NCBI GenBank assembly: GCA_025210345.1
Contig: JAOARX010000035.1
Location: 186,001-250,000, forward strand
Origin: Pelagimonas sp.
Lineage (GTDB): Bacteria; Pseudomonadota; Alphaproteobacteria; Rhodobacterales; Rhodobacteraceae
DNA: 64,000 bases
Direction of reading: 5' to 3'
Below, piece by piece: positions 54,739 to 62,417 of the stretch. A program made the translations under genes and the position numbers. Each line of letters opens with the position of its first letter. Within the stretch, counting starts at the first letter, position 1. Under the pieces are notes generated by a model. It did not search any database and had not been told where the DNA came from. It saw nothing but the letters and a program-made list of their open reading frames with translations.

Positions 54739-54908
54739 TTGTTTCTCCGTTTCCACCTGCGGTGGTTCATTTTCCGTCTGACCCGCCAGTATCTTGAACC
54801 ATATCTGAAGAGCTTTGGGAGCTCGCAGATCAGGATGGTAAGAATATCGGCGGTCAGTAGAAGTAGGCGGAGCAGCGCCGATAGACTCCGCCCCAGAATT
54901 TCATCCAT
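54735..54908 (-). CDS. 57-residue hydrophobic/basic protein between bolA and grxD
   Basis: Verified codon by codon on the reverse strand. The ATG at 54908 overlaps the bolA stop (TAATG) and the TGA at 54735-54737 overlaps the grxD start (ATGA). The product has a Leu-rich N-terminal helix ([20 protein letters not shown], then [10 protein letters not shown]) and a strongly basic tail (about 12 Arg/Lys in the last 25 residues). It would suit membrane association, or translation may only serve coupling. Unrecognised. Confidence 0.65.
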   Translation of the reverse strand: MDEILGRSLSALLRLLLLTADILTILICELPKLFRYGSRYWRVRRKMNHRRWKRRNK

Positions 54909-55144
54909 TAATCCGGTGCTTTGGTGGTCAGCGCCAGGGCGTGAAGTTCGCCGTTTGCGCCATCCATCTTGCCTTTGAGCGCGGCATAGACGGCGCGTTG
55001 TTGCTGCACCCGGTTTTTGCCGCGAAAGCTTTCGTCGACGACCATGGCCGACATATGGACCCCATCATCCCCTTGAACGGTGATCTGGGCGTCAGGAAAG
55101 CTCTCACGGAGCAGATCTTCGATTTCCTGAGCGTGCATGGGCAT
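54908..55144 (-). CDS. BolA-family protein
   Basis: 78 residues, MPMHAQEIEDLLRESFPDAQ with VDESFRGKNRVQQQRAVYAAL and GELHALALTTKAP, the BolA class II KH-like fold. It partners the CGFS glutaredoxin two genes downstream in Fe-S trafficking and iron signalling. GGAGA precedes the ATG at 55144; the ATG six bases later is an alternative. First gene of the three-gene operon. Confidence 0.93.
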   Translation of the reverse strand: MPMHAQEIEDLLRESFPDAQITVQGDDGVHMSAMVVDESFRGKNRVQQQRAVYAALKGKMDGANGELHALALTTKAPD

Positions 55145-55209
55145 GGGGGGTCTCCGATTTAGGTCTTTTCTAAAACCTAGTGGGCCTGCGCGGCGGGCGC
55201 AAGGGTGGC

Positions 55210-55992
55210 TCAGGCCGCAAGATCAATCCAAACGGGAACGTGGTCCGAGGGGCGTTCATAGCCGCGGATCTCTTTGTCGATCTGACAGTCGGTCAACAGA
55301 TCCGCCGCCTGTGGGGACAGCAACAGGTGGTCGATGCGAATCCCGTTGTTGCGTTGCCAGGCCCCGGCCTGATAGTCCCAAAAGCTATAGTGGCCGGGGC
55401 CTTGGGTGCGGGCGCGAAAGGCTTCGGTATAGCCAAGGTTCAAAATCCGACGGAACGCCGCGCGGCTTTGGGGCAGGGCCAGCGCATCCTTGCGCCAGCT
55501 GTCGGGTTTGGCGCAATCCTCGTCCTGGGGGATCACGTTATAGTCGCCGCCCAGCACAACGGGCATCTCAAGCGCCAGCAGATCGCGGGCGTGGGCCTCC
55601 ATCCGCGCCATCCACGCCAGCTTGTAATCATACTTGGGACCGGGAACAGGGTTGCCGTTTGGCAGGTAAAGCCCGCACACCCGCACGGCCTGTGTGTCGC
55701 CCATGACTGTCGCTTCGATCCACCGGGCCTGATGGTCTTCGGCATCACCTGGCAGGCCGATTGACACATCTTCCAAAGGGGTTTTGCTCAGGATGGCGAC
55801 ACCGTTGAAGCTCTTTTGTCCATGGGTGGCCACATAATAGCCGCGCTCTTCCAAAAGATGGGTAGGGAAGGCTTCGTCGATCGACTTTATTTCTTGGAGT
55901 ACCGCAACGTCAGGCTTTGCCTTGTCCAGCCACGCACACAACGCCTGTGCGCGTGCTTTGATGCCGTTGATGTTGAACGTCGCGATTTTCAT
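55210..55992 (-). CDS. xthA: Exodeoxyribonuclease III
   Basis: AP endonuclease/3' exonuclease of base excision repair. MKIATFNINGIKAR start with GGAGG upstream at 55992; Mg ligand Glu34 in LQEIK, GGDYNVIP and the C-terminal SDHVPVWIDL catalytic His. 261 residues. Confidence 0.96.
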   Translation of the reverse strand: MKIATFNINGIKARAQALCAWLDKAKPDVAVLQEIKSIDEAFPTHLLEERGYYVATHGQKSFNGVAILSKTPLEDVSIGLPGDAEDHQARWIEATVMGDTQAVRVCGLYLPNGNPVPGPKYDYKLAWMARMEAHARDLLALEMPVVLGGDYNVIPQDEDCAKPDSWRKDALALPQSRAAFRRILNLGYTEAFRARTQGPGHYSFWDYQAGAWQRNNGIRIDHLLLSPQAADLLTDCQIDKEIRGYERPSDHVPVWIDLAA

Positions 55993-56357
55993 GGGGGCCT
56001 CCTGACTTGGCTTACCCAGACCCTGTCTTGGGTCCGGGGTCAAGTGGTGCGTGCCACGACCCGGGCAAACGGGTTCGAAAACTTGGAAACGGCCCCCTCC
56101 AGATCTGGGTGATTCTGGTGCGATTCGGGTTTTGCTTATTTGCAAATCGGACTGGAATTGCAAATTTTTATCTTATCCACAGGAAATTTTATTCGGGGAA
56201 AAAGACGTATTGTTTCGTAATTCGAAACGGTTGGTTGGCGCTAATGGTGTTGGTAAACCTATTGATAATCAACCTTAACAAGAATTAACTTTTATGCAAA
56301 CCATCCTTGCGGGCAACGTCTAGGGGCAAACTCTGAAACCTCTGATGGAGCGAAGAA
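55993..56357. other. 365-bp AT-rich region upstream of the repeat-peptide gene
   Basis: AT-rich from ~56130. Contains two TTGCAAAT-like elements (ATTTGCAAAT and AATTGCAAAT at about 56139-56166), a TTATCCACA box (56173-56181), the near-palindrome TTTCGTAATTCGAAA (56213-56227) and a TTGATA hexamer (56262-56267) with a poor -10 at 17-bp spacing. It must hold the promoters of both xthA and the 20-residue-repeat gene. None of the elements can be assigned with confidence. Confidence 0.45.
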
Positions 56358-56897
56358 ATGTCCGCTAAACTTAAACAGACTACTCGTGAAGAATTCGTTT
56401 ACGCCGGTGAAACCAGCGCCTTGCTGGGCGATGCCGTCGAAATGTTCTGCTCGTGGTCGGGTCCTTCCGCCAGCGATGCCATGTCAGGTGACGCGGTCGA
56501 AGCGTTTTGTTCCTGGTCCACACCCTCGGCATCCGATGCACGCACCGGTGACGCCGTAGAAGCCTTTTGTTCCTGGTCCGGCCCCGCACGCGGCGATGCC
56601 AGCACCGGCGACAACGTCGAAGCGTTCAGCTCATTGTCGACGCCCAATGCCACAGATGCCACCACCGGTGACGCGGTCGAAGCCTTCTGTTCTTGGTCGG
56701 GTCCGGCACGCGGTGACGCCACAACCGGCGATAATGTCGAAGCTTTCAGCTCGCTTTCGACCCCCAGCGCGACGGATGCAACGGCGGGTGATGCGGTCGA
56801 AGCGTTTTGTTCCTGGTCGGGTCCGGCACGCGGTGACGCCACCACAGGCGACAACGTAGAGGCGTTCAGCTCATTGTCGACCCCGATCAAAGCCTGA
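56358..56897 (+). CDS. Tandem 20-residue-repeat protein, possible multi-core precursor or repeat scaffold
   Basis: 179 residues. A 23-residue leader (MSAKLKQTTREEFVYAGETS then ALL) precedes eight units starting at 56427: seven of exactly 20 residues and a last of 16. Type C units read GDAVEAFCSWSGPARGDATT (units 1, 2, 3, 5, 7); type S units read GDNVEAFSSLSTPxATDATT (4, 6, 8). Cys appears once per C unit, five in all, and nowhere else. Units differ at many silent codon positions, so the peptide is under selection. GGAGC precedes the ATG. No signal peptide or membrane span. The leader-plus-repeats layout resembles multi-core peptide precursors, but no known modification enzyme is adjacent; a beta-solenoid or scaffold is the alternative. 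Confidence 0.85.
   Translation: MSAKLKQTTREEFVYAGETSALLGDAVEMFCSWSGPSASDAMSGDAVEAFCSWSTPSASDARTGDAVEAFCSWSGPARGDASTGDNVEAFSSLSTPNATDATTGDAVEAFCSWSGPARGDATTGDNVEAFSSLSTPSATDATAGDAVEAFCSWSGPARGDATTGDNVEAFSSLSTPIKA
56427..56894 (+). repeat. Eight 60-bp coding repeats
   Basis: Unit starts at 56427, 56487, 56547, 56607, 56667, 56727, 56787 and 56847; the period is exactly 60 bp and the last unit is cut to 48 bp. Units 3-4, 5-6 and 7-8 form a 120-bp C/S super-repeat, indicating growth by pair duplication. Confidence 0.95.
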
Positions 56898-56960
56898 TCC
56901 TCGTGAACCCGGGCGGGGCGTAGATCGCTTCGCGACCCTTTGTTTCAGAAAGGAAGCATC

Positions 56961-58022
56961 ATGAATAATGTTATCCAACTGACCGTCCCGTCCCGGATTG
57001 CGCCCATGGAGGCGCGGGCCACCGCGCTTCTGGCCAGCTTTGCCGAGGGGCGTCGCATTCAAGACGACGTGTTTTGGCTAAAAGAAAATGCCGAATTGTT
57101 AAACATTTTGGAAACGACCGGGCAAAGCGTTCCTCAATCCGCTTTGCAGGTCCATGCCCAGTTTTATGAAATGGCGCAGAAACGTTTACAATTCTTCCCA
57201 CAATATTATCGCTTTCTCCTTTCGATTGTATTAGACCTTGAAGAGTTGGGTTATACGGGTAATATGGCGCAACGTATGGTTGATTACGCGCATTCGAAAG
57301 GGCTTGTTCATGCCGAATTGTCTGATTTGCAACGGGCCGAGGCGCGCCGCTTGATGACGCGAAGGGGCATCAACCCTGTCCGGGATGACGGTCTTGACGA
57401 TCGGCTGCGTGATTTCGCTAATAGGTCCGCAACCTTTGCTCTTCCGAACAAGAAAGCCGCCTACGAATTGACCCATATCGTCTTTTATCTCAGTGAATAC
57501 GGCCGTCGGGATCCCCGATTGGACCCGCAGGCCATCGAAAGCCTGCATTTCGCCGGGTTTACGGCGTTCCTGGATCAGAATGCGGATCTTCTTGCCGAAA
57601 TCTGTATTTCGCTGATCTATGCCGGAGAAACGCCGCCGCGTCTGTGGACCGAATGGCTTGAACTGGAAACTGCGGCCTTCGTGGTGGATGAAGATCCTGC
57701 TGTTTCGGTCAATGATGACTACCACGAATTCTTTGTCTGCAACTGGCATCAGGCCGTCACCGGAGGTGAGATTTTCCGCAAACCCTTTGCGGGGGGCCGC
57801 ATGCGATTGGACCGGGGGCCGCGCATGGCCAATGCCCTGCGCGAAATCAGCCAGGCCATGTTGGGCATGGATGACGCGCGTTCGGGAGACTGGGATGTCA
57901 TGCGCCCCCGAATGGAGGCAGAACTGTCAGAAGAAGCATGGGATGTTCTGGGCATGGCGTCCCAGACCAGCCAGCATTTTGATGCGTATTTCCAAGGCTT
58001 TGCCAGGGCGGGTGCCGTTTGA
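56961..58022 (+). CDS. Uncharacterised helical protein downstream of the repeat gene
   Basis: Not recognised. 353 residues from the ATG at 56961 (AAAGGAAG upstream), cytosolic, mainly helical: an N-terminal helical part (~1-120), a basic segment (EARRLMTRRGINPVRDDGLDDR, ~134-155), and a C-terminal region with an aromatic/acidic stretch (VNDDYHEFFVCNWHQAVTGGEIF, ~255-277) that could be a functional site. I see no P-loop, radical-SAM CxxxCxxC, HExxH or YcaO signature. It follows the repeat gene by 63 bp and precedes a DMT transporter by eight, so probably one transcript. Likely partner of the repeat protein. Confidence 0.8.
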   Translation: MNNVIQLTVPSRIAPMEARATALLASFAEGRRIQDDVFWLKENAELLNILETTGQSVPQSALQVHAQFYEMAQKRLQFFPQYYRFLLSIVLDLEELGYTGNMAQRMVDYAHSKGLVHAELSDLQRAEARRLMTRRGINPVRDDGLDDRLRDFANRSATFALPNKKAAYELTHIVFYLSEYGRRDPRLDPQAIESLHFAGFTAFLDQNADLLAEICISLIYAGETPPRLWTEWLELETAAFVVDEDPAVSVNDDYHEFFVCNWHQAVTGGEIFRKPFAGGRMRLDRGPRMANALREISQAMLGMDDARSGDWDVMRPRMEAELSEEAWDVLGMASQTSQHFDAYFQGFARAGAV

Positions 58023-58030
58023 AGGGCGCG

Positions 58031-58900
58031 ATGACCGGGGCCCTCCTTGTCGTGTTGTACACGGTATTGATGACGGCGGCGGATGGGCTGACCAAGTTCG
58101 TTGCCGGTGGCTATGCGGCCCCACAGGTCTTTGTGATTTCGGCGGGTCTTGTGGCGCTGATGTCCTGGGGGCTGGCCCAGTCCCGTGCGCAACGTCAAAG
58201 CCTCAAGGTGCGCTCGGTGGGCTGGATGGCTGCGCGGACCGTGCTGACCATTCTGGCCTCTGTCGGGTTTTTCAAGGCCTTGTACCTGCTGCCTCTTGCG
58301 GATGTGTTCCTGTTCGTGGGGTTGATCCCGCTGGTGGCCGCGGCGCTGAGCGGCCCATTCCTGGCCGAAACCCCCCGCCCGACAGCCTGGGTCGCACTGG
58401 CCATTGGTTTGACCGGTATCCTTTTCCTCATGCCCGAAGGGCTGGGGGCGGTGAAGGCAGGTCATTTCTGGGCGTTGCTCGGGGTCCTGTCGGGGACGGG
58501 GTCGCTGTTGGCGGCCCGGGTGATCAGCAAGGTGGAGCGCGCACCGCTGGCGCAAGTGTTCTGGCCCAACCTGGGTTTGATGATCAGCATGGCCGTGGTC
58601 GCCCCGTTTGTCTGGAAGCCCCTGACCATGCTGGACTTTACGTTCATCGTGGCCTACGCCATCGCGCTGTTTGCCGCCCGCTATGTTGTGGTCGAGGCGC
58701 TCAGGTTGCTGCCGACCTATGTGGCGACATCTTTGATGAATCTTCAATTTGTCTGGATGATCTTCGTGGGCTACGTCTTTTTCGCGGAACTGCCGACAAT
58801 GGGCACATTGGCGGGGGCTGCGCTGATCATTGGCTCAGGCTTGTGGCTGGTGGTCGACGAAAACCAGGCGGCCAAAGCGCGCCTGGTGCCCGCAGAGTGA
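58031..58900 (+). CDS. EamA/DMT-superfamily transporter
   Basis: 289 residues with about ten hydrophobic segments in two EamA halves (typical SVGFFKALYLLPLADVFLFVGLIPLVAAAL in the first, LRLLPTYVATSLMNLQFVWMIFVGYVFFAELPT in the second). These proteins usually export small metabolites or amino acids. AAGGG four bases before the ATG at 58031; the TTG at 58019 overlapping the upstream stop is an alternative. Its place after the repeat gene and the helical protein suggests export of a related product, without direct evidence. Confidence 0.9.
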   Translation: MTGALLVVLYTVLMTAADGLTKFVAGGYAAPQVFVISAGLVALMSWGLAQSRAQRQSLKVRSVGWMAARTVLTILASVGFFKALYLLPLADVFLFVGLIPLVAAALSGPFLAETPRPTAWVALAIGLTGILFLMPEGLGAVKAGHFWALLGVLSGTGSLLAARVISKVERAPLAQVFWPNLGLMISMAVVAPFVWKPLTMLDFTFIVAYAIALFAARYVVVEALRLLPTYVATSLMNLQFVWMIFVGYVFFAELPTMGTLAGAALIIGSGLWLVVDENQAAKARLVPAE

Positions 58901-58932
58901 CGCGCTTTAAGTTTGCGGCTCAAGCCACTGGA

Positions 58933-59253
58933 TCACATGGAAAAAGATGTTCCGCAGCCACATGAGCTGCTGGCGTTGGGATTGTCGATGACAAAGCGCG
59001 CGCCGATCAGCTCGTCTGAAAAATCGATGGTAGCGCCCGACAGAAACGGCAATGACACCGGGTCCACCACGACCTTTTCGCCGTCGCCGATCACCAGGTC
59101 CTCGTCATTGGCGGTATCGAGTTTGATTTCATACTGAAACCCCGAACAGCCGCCACCCTCGACCGCGATCCGCAGGGCTTGCCCTTCGGCGCCGGCACCG
59201 ATTTCAGCCAGCCGATCAAAGGCGCGCTGTGTGACTTTTGGCGGCAGTTGCAT
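58933..59253 (-). CDS. A-type Fe-S cluster carrier (ErpA/IscA family)
   Basis: 106 residues. The three cluster ligands are present: Cys36 (EGGGCSGF), Cys98 and Cys100 (SSCGCGTSF). LRIAVEGGGCSGFQYEI is the HesB/IscA signature. Delivers Fe-S clusters to apoproteins. ErpA versus IscA cannot be decided here; no isc/suf genes adjoin. Convergent with the DMT gene and divergent from dgt. Confidence 0.93.
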   Translation of the reverse strand: MQLPPKVTQRAFDRLAEIGAGAEGQALRIAVEGGGCSGFQYEIKLDTANDEDLVIGDGEKVVVDPVSLPFLSGATIDFSDELIGARFVIDNPNASSSCGCGTSFSM

Positions 59254-59341
59254 GTCGTCTCCGTTACAGAACTCTGAGTTTCATTCCCGATGGAATTTCA
59301 ATATAGGTGGCAATGGGAGAGGCCACAAGGAGCGCGAGCAG

Positions 59342-60502
59342 ATGCGCGCAATTTACGCAAGCGATCCGGATCAGGTCCGGGGGCGGCTTTATGCCGAAGA
59401 AGAAAGCGCTTTTCGGTCCTGTTTTCAAAGGGATCGCGACCGGATCATCCACTGTTCTGCATTTCGCAGGCTCAAACATAAAACGCAGGTTTTCGTTGAA
59501 CACGAAGGGGATTTCTATCGCACGCGGTTGACCCACTCCATTGAAGTGGCGCAGGTGGGGCGCACGATTGCCAATGCGCTGGGGTTGAACATCGACCTGA
59601 CCGAAGCCGTCGCCCTTGCCCATGATCTGGGGCACACGCCCTTTGGACATACCGGCGAGGATGCGCTGGACGCGTTGATGCAACCCTACGGGGGGTTCGA
59701 CCACAACGCCCAGACCCTGCGGATCGTCACGGATCTGGAACGACATTATGCCGAATTCGACGGGTTGAACCTGACCTGGGACACGTTGGAAGGGATCGCT
59801 AAACACAATGGCCCAGTGACCGGTGATATCCCTTATGCCCTTGGGGCCTATGATAAAATTCACGACCTAGAGCTACACACCCATGCCAGCGCCGAAGCAC
59901 AGGTCGCCGCGTTGTCGGATGATGTGGCTTATAACAATCACGATTTGCACGATGGTCTGCGGGCCGGGTTGTTTTCCGAAGAGCAAATCGCGCAATTGGC
60001 GATGGTTGGGGCGTGTTACAAAGAGGTTGATTTGGCCTATCCTGAGCTGGACCCCTATCGGCGCAGACACGAAGCCCTGCGGCGGGTGTTTGGTGTCATG
60101 GTGGGCGATCTGATCGCCACGTCACGCGCCAATCTTGAAACCTCAGGCTGCAGATCCGCTCAGGAAATCCGCGAGTTGGGCAGACCCGTGATCGCGTTTT
60201 CAGATGAAATCTGGGCGCAGATGAAAGAGATTAAATCCTTTCTATTCAAAAACATGTACCGCGCCCCTTCGGTGATGGATAAACGTTCAAGGGTGACTAT
60301 CGCCCTGAAAGAGCTGTTTCCCTATTATATGGAGAACACCGATCAGATGCCCCAGCGTTGGCGCGCGCAGGTGGCGCAGGCCGCCGGGGATGATGTGGCC
60401 ACCGCGCGTTTGGTTGCAGATTATATCGCGGGAATGACGGATCGCTATGCGTTGCAGCGCCATCAAGAGTTCTTTGCATATGACGTGATGTCCGGTGTGT
60501 AG
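59342..60502 (+). CDS. Deoxyguanosinetriphosphate triphosphohydrolase-like protein
   Basis: HD-domain dNTP triphosphohydrolase, Dgt type 2. 386 residues from MRAIYASDPDQVRGRLY (GGAG upstream). Metal site: RTRLTHSIEVAQVGR, LAHDLGHTPFGHTGEDAL (HD and second His), FDHNAQTLRI. VFVEHEGDFYRTRLTHS and the C-terminal YAL...HQEFF are typical. Controls dNTP pools or spontaneous mutation. A longer in-frame start at 59231 would overlap the Fe-S carrier gene. Confidence 0.93.
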   Translation: MRAIYASDPDQVRGRLYAEEESAFRSCFQRDRDRIIHCSAFRRLKHKTQVFVEHEGDFYRTRLTHSIEVAQVGRTIANALGLNIDLTEAVALAHDLGHTPFGHTGEDALDALMQPYGGFDHNAQTLRIVTDLERHYAEFDGLNLTWDTLEGIAKHNGPVTGDIPYALGAYDKIHDLELHTHASAEAQVAALSDDVAYNNHDLHDGLRAGLFSEEQIAQLAMVGACYKEVDLAYPELDPYRRRHEALRRVFGVMVGDLIATSRANLETSGCRSAQEIRELGRPVIAFSDEIWAQMKEIKSFLFKNMYRAPSVMDKRSRVTIALKELFPYYMENTDQMPQRWRAQVAQAAGDDVATARLVADYIAGMTDRYALQRHQEFFAYDVMSGV

Positions 60503-60526
60503 CTAATTGACAGTTAAGGAAAAAAC

Positions 60527-62329
60527 ATGGCGATAGCTGAAACCTCTGGCCTTGATGCGGTGTCTGCGTTTGCCCTTGTCGGTGTTTTGGGTGTGGGGGC
60601 GCAATGGCTGGCGTGGCGGCTGCGATTGCCTGCGATTGTGTTTATGCTTGCCATTGGTCTTTTGGTGGGCCCGGTGTTCGGGCTGTTCGATCCTCAGGCG
60701 CAATTTGGCGAGATGCTCAAACCGATGATCGCCATCGCGGTGGCCATCATCTTGTTCGAAGGTGGGTTGACGCTGAACTTTCATGCGCTCAGCGATGCCA
60801 AGGTGGGGGTCAAACGGCTGGTGCTGATAGGGGCGCCGCTGGGGTGGATTGCTTCGACCGCCGCCTTGCACCTTGTGGCGGGTCTTAGTCTTGCGGGATC
60901 GGCCGTGTTCGGCGGCATTATGATCGTGACCGGCCCCACGGTGATTGCGCCGCTGTTGCGTCAGGCCAAACTTCAGCGTCGCCCGGCCGCGCTTTTACAG
61001 TGGGAGGCCATCGTCAACGACCCGGTCGGGGCCTTGGCCGCGGTTTTGGCCTTTGAGACCGTGATGGTCTGGCAGAGTGCCACATCCCTTGCCCATGCGG
61101 TCCAGATGCTGTTGCTTGTCGTCGCGGTCGCGACGGTATTGGGCGTCGCTGCGGGATGGGGGATCGCCCGGGCCTTTGCGCGGGGGCTGGTGCCGGAATA
61201 CATGAAGATCCCGGTTTTGTTCGTTGTTTTGCTTGCGGTTTTCGCGGCATCAGATCGCGTGTTGCATGAATCCGGATTGTTGACGGTGACGATCATGGGC
61301 CTGTGGATTGCCAACGCGGGGTTGCCCAGTTTCACCGAAATGCGCCGTTTCAAAGAACACGCGACCGTGTTGCTGGTTTCGGGGGTGTTCATTCTTCTGG
61401 CCGCCAACATGAGCCTTGAAACGCTGAAAACACTGGATTGGCGCGCAGGGGCCTTTGTGCTGTCGGTGATCTTGATCGCCCGACCTTTGCCCGTGCTGGC
61501 TGCGCTGGCGTTTTCCAACATCCCGTGGCGCGAACGCCTTTTGGTGGCCTTTACCGGGCCGCGTGGCGTGGTCTTGGTGGCTGTAGCGGGCCTGTTTGGC
61601 GAACGCCTTGTCACGCTGGGGATCGAAGACGCCCACCGCATCGCGCCTTTGGCCTTTGCGCTGGTGGCCGCGACGGTGGTGTTGCACGGGTTCACCCTGA
61701 CACCCATGGCGCGTGTGTTGCGGGTGAGCGCCTCGAAAAAGCCGGGGGTGATGATCCTGGGCGGGTCGCCCTGGGCGGTCGACCTGGGCAAAGCCATCGC
61801 CAAAACCGACCTGCCGGTGATCTTGTGTGACCCAAACCACGCCCATCTGCGCAGTGCGCGCGAGGCGGGGCTGCCTGTTTATTATGGCGATGTCCTGTCC
61901 GAAAATGCCGAACACCAGCTGGATTTCGTCGCCTATGAGGCGCTGATCTGTGCCACGGATGACGATGCCTATAACACGCTTGTGGCCACCGATCTGGGGG
62001 CCGAGTTCGGGCGGCAAAACACCTTTCAGATCAAGCGTGTGCGCGACGGAGCCGAACGTCACAACCTGCCCAGCACCCTGGGCGGGCAGGCGCTTGCAAG
62101 CAACGAAACCTTCTTTGAAGGCAATGCCCGCATGGCCCAGGGGGGGCGCTTTGGGGTCAGCACGCTGACCTCGGAATTCACCCTTGCGGATTGGCGCGCG
62201 GCGCACCCGGATGCGGTGGCCATGATCGACGTCACGGCCCAGGGGGGCTTTCGGGTGTTGGGGCCCCAGGATGCGCCCCGCGACAGCGAAGGCCTGCGGA
62301 TCATCCACCTGAGCCCGCCAAGCGCCTAG
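60527..62329 (+). CDS. CPA1-type cation:proton antiporter with C-terminal TrkA-N-like domain
   Basis: 600 residues. N-terminal ~12-span Na+/H+ exchanger domain (~1-400) with the ion-binding VNDPVGALAA motif, VTGPTVIAPLL and FTGPRGVVLVAVAG. A Rossmann-type TrkA-N domain (~405-520; VMILGGSPWAVDLGKAI, ILCDPNHAHLRSAREAGLPVYYGDVL, ALICATDDDAYNTLVAT) could bind a dinucleotide and gate transport. ~80 further residues follow. Pro/Gly-rich NhaP2-like organisation; Na+ or K+ specificity is unknown. Confidence 0.9.
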   Translation: MAIAETSGLDAVSAFALVGVLGVGAQWLAWRLRLPAIVFMLAIGLLVGPVFGLFDPQAQFGEMLKPMIAIAVAIILFEGGLTLNFHALSDAKVGVKRLVLIGAPLGWIASTAALHLVAGLSLAGSAVFGGIMIVTGPTVIAPLLRQAKLQRRPAALLQWEAIVNDPVGALAAVLAFETVMVWQSATSLAHAVQMLLLVVAVATVLGVAAGWGIARAFARGLVPEYMKIPVLFVVLLAVFAASDRVLHESGLLTVTIMGLWIANAGLPSFTEMRRFKEHATVLLVSGVFILLAANMSLETLKTLDWRAGAFVLSVILIARPLPVLAALAFSNIPWRERLLVAFTGPRGVVLVAVAGLFGERLVTLGIEDAHRIAPLAFALVAATVVLHGFTLTPMARVLRVSASKKPGVMILGGSPWAVDLGKAIAKTDLPVILCDPNHAHLRSAREAGLPVYYGDVLSENAEHQLDFVAYEALICATDDDAYNTLVATDLGAEFGRQNTFQIKRVRDGAERHNLPSTLGGQALASNETFFEGNARMAQGGRFGVSTLTSEFTLADWRAAHPDAVAMIDVTAQGGFRVLGPQDAPRDSEGLRIIHLSPPSA

Positions 62330-62417
62330 CCCGCAGCCCCAGGACCATTTGACCCCGCCGCCGGACGTGATAGACGGGGCGCAAATCCCCTAAGATTGTC
62401 ACTTGGGAGCGACACTT

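Noticed and set aside
56219-56231. AATTCGAAACGGT shared with 4244-4256 upstream of the adhesin
   Set aside because: A 13-bp match is expected by chance many times in 64 kb on two strands, and the flanks do not align.
56399-56890. 163-codon frame antisense to the 20-residue repeats
   Set aside because: Its periodicity only mirrors the sense repeats; the sense frame has a ribosome binding site, and its units show silent substitutions that preserve the sense peptide.
56427-56894. CRISPR-like array
   Set aside because: The 60-bp periodicity has no unique spacers; every unit is coding and similar along its whole length.
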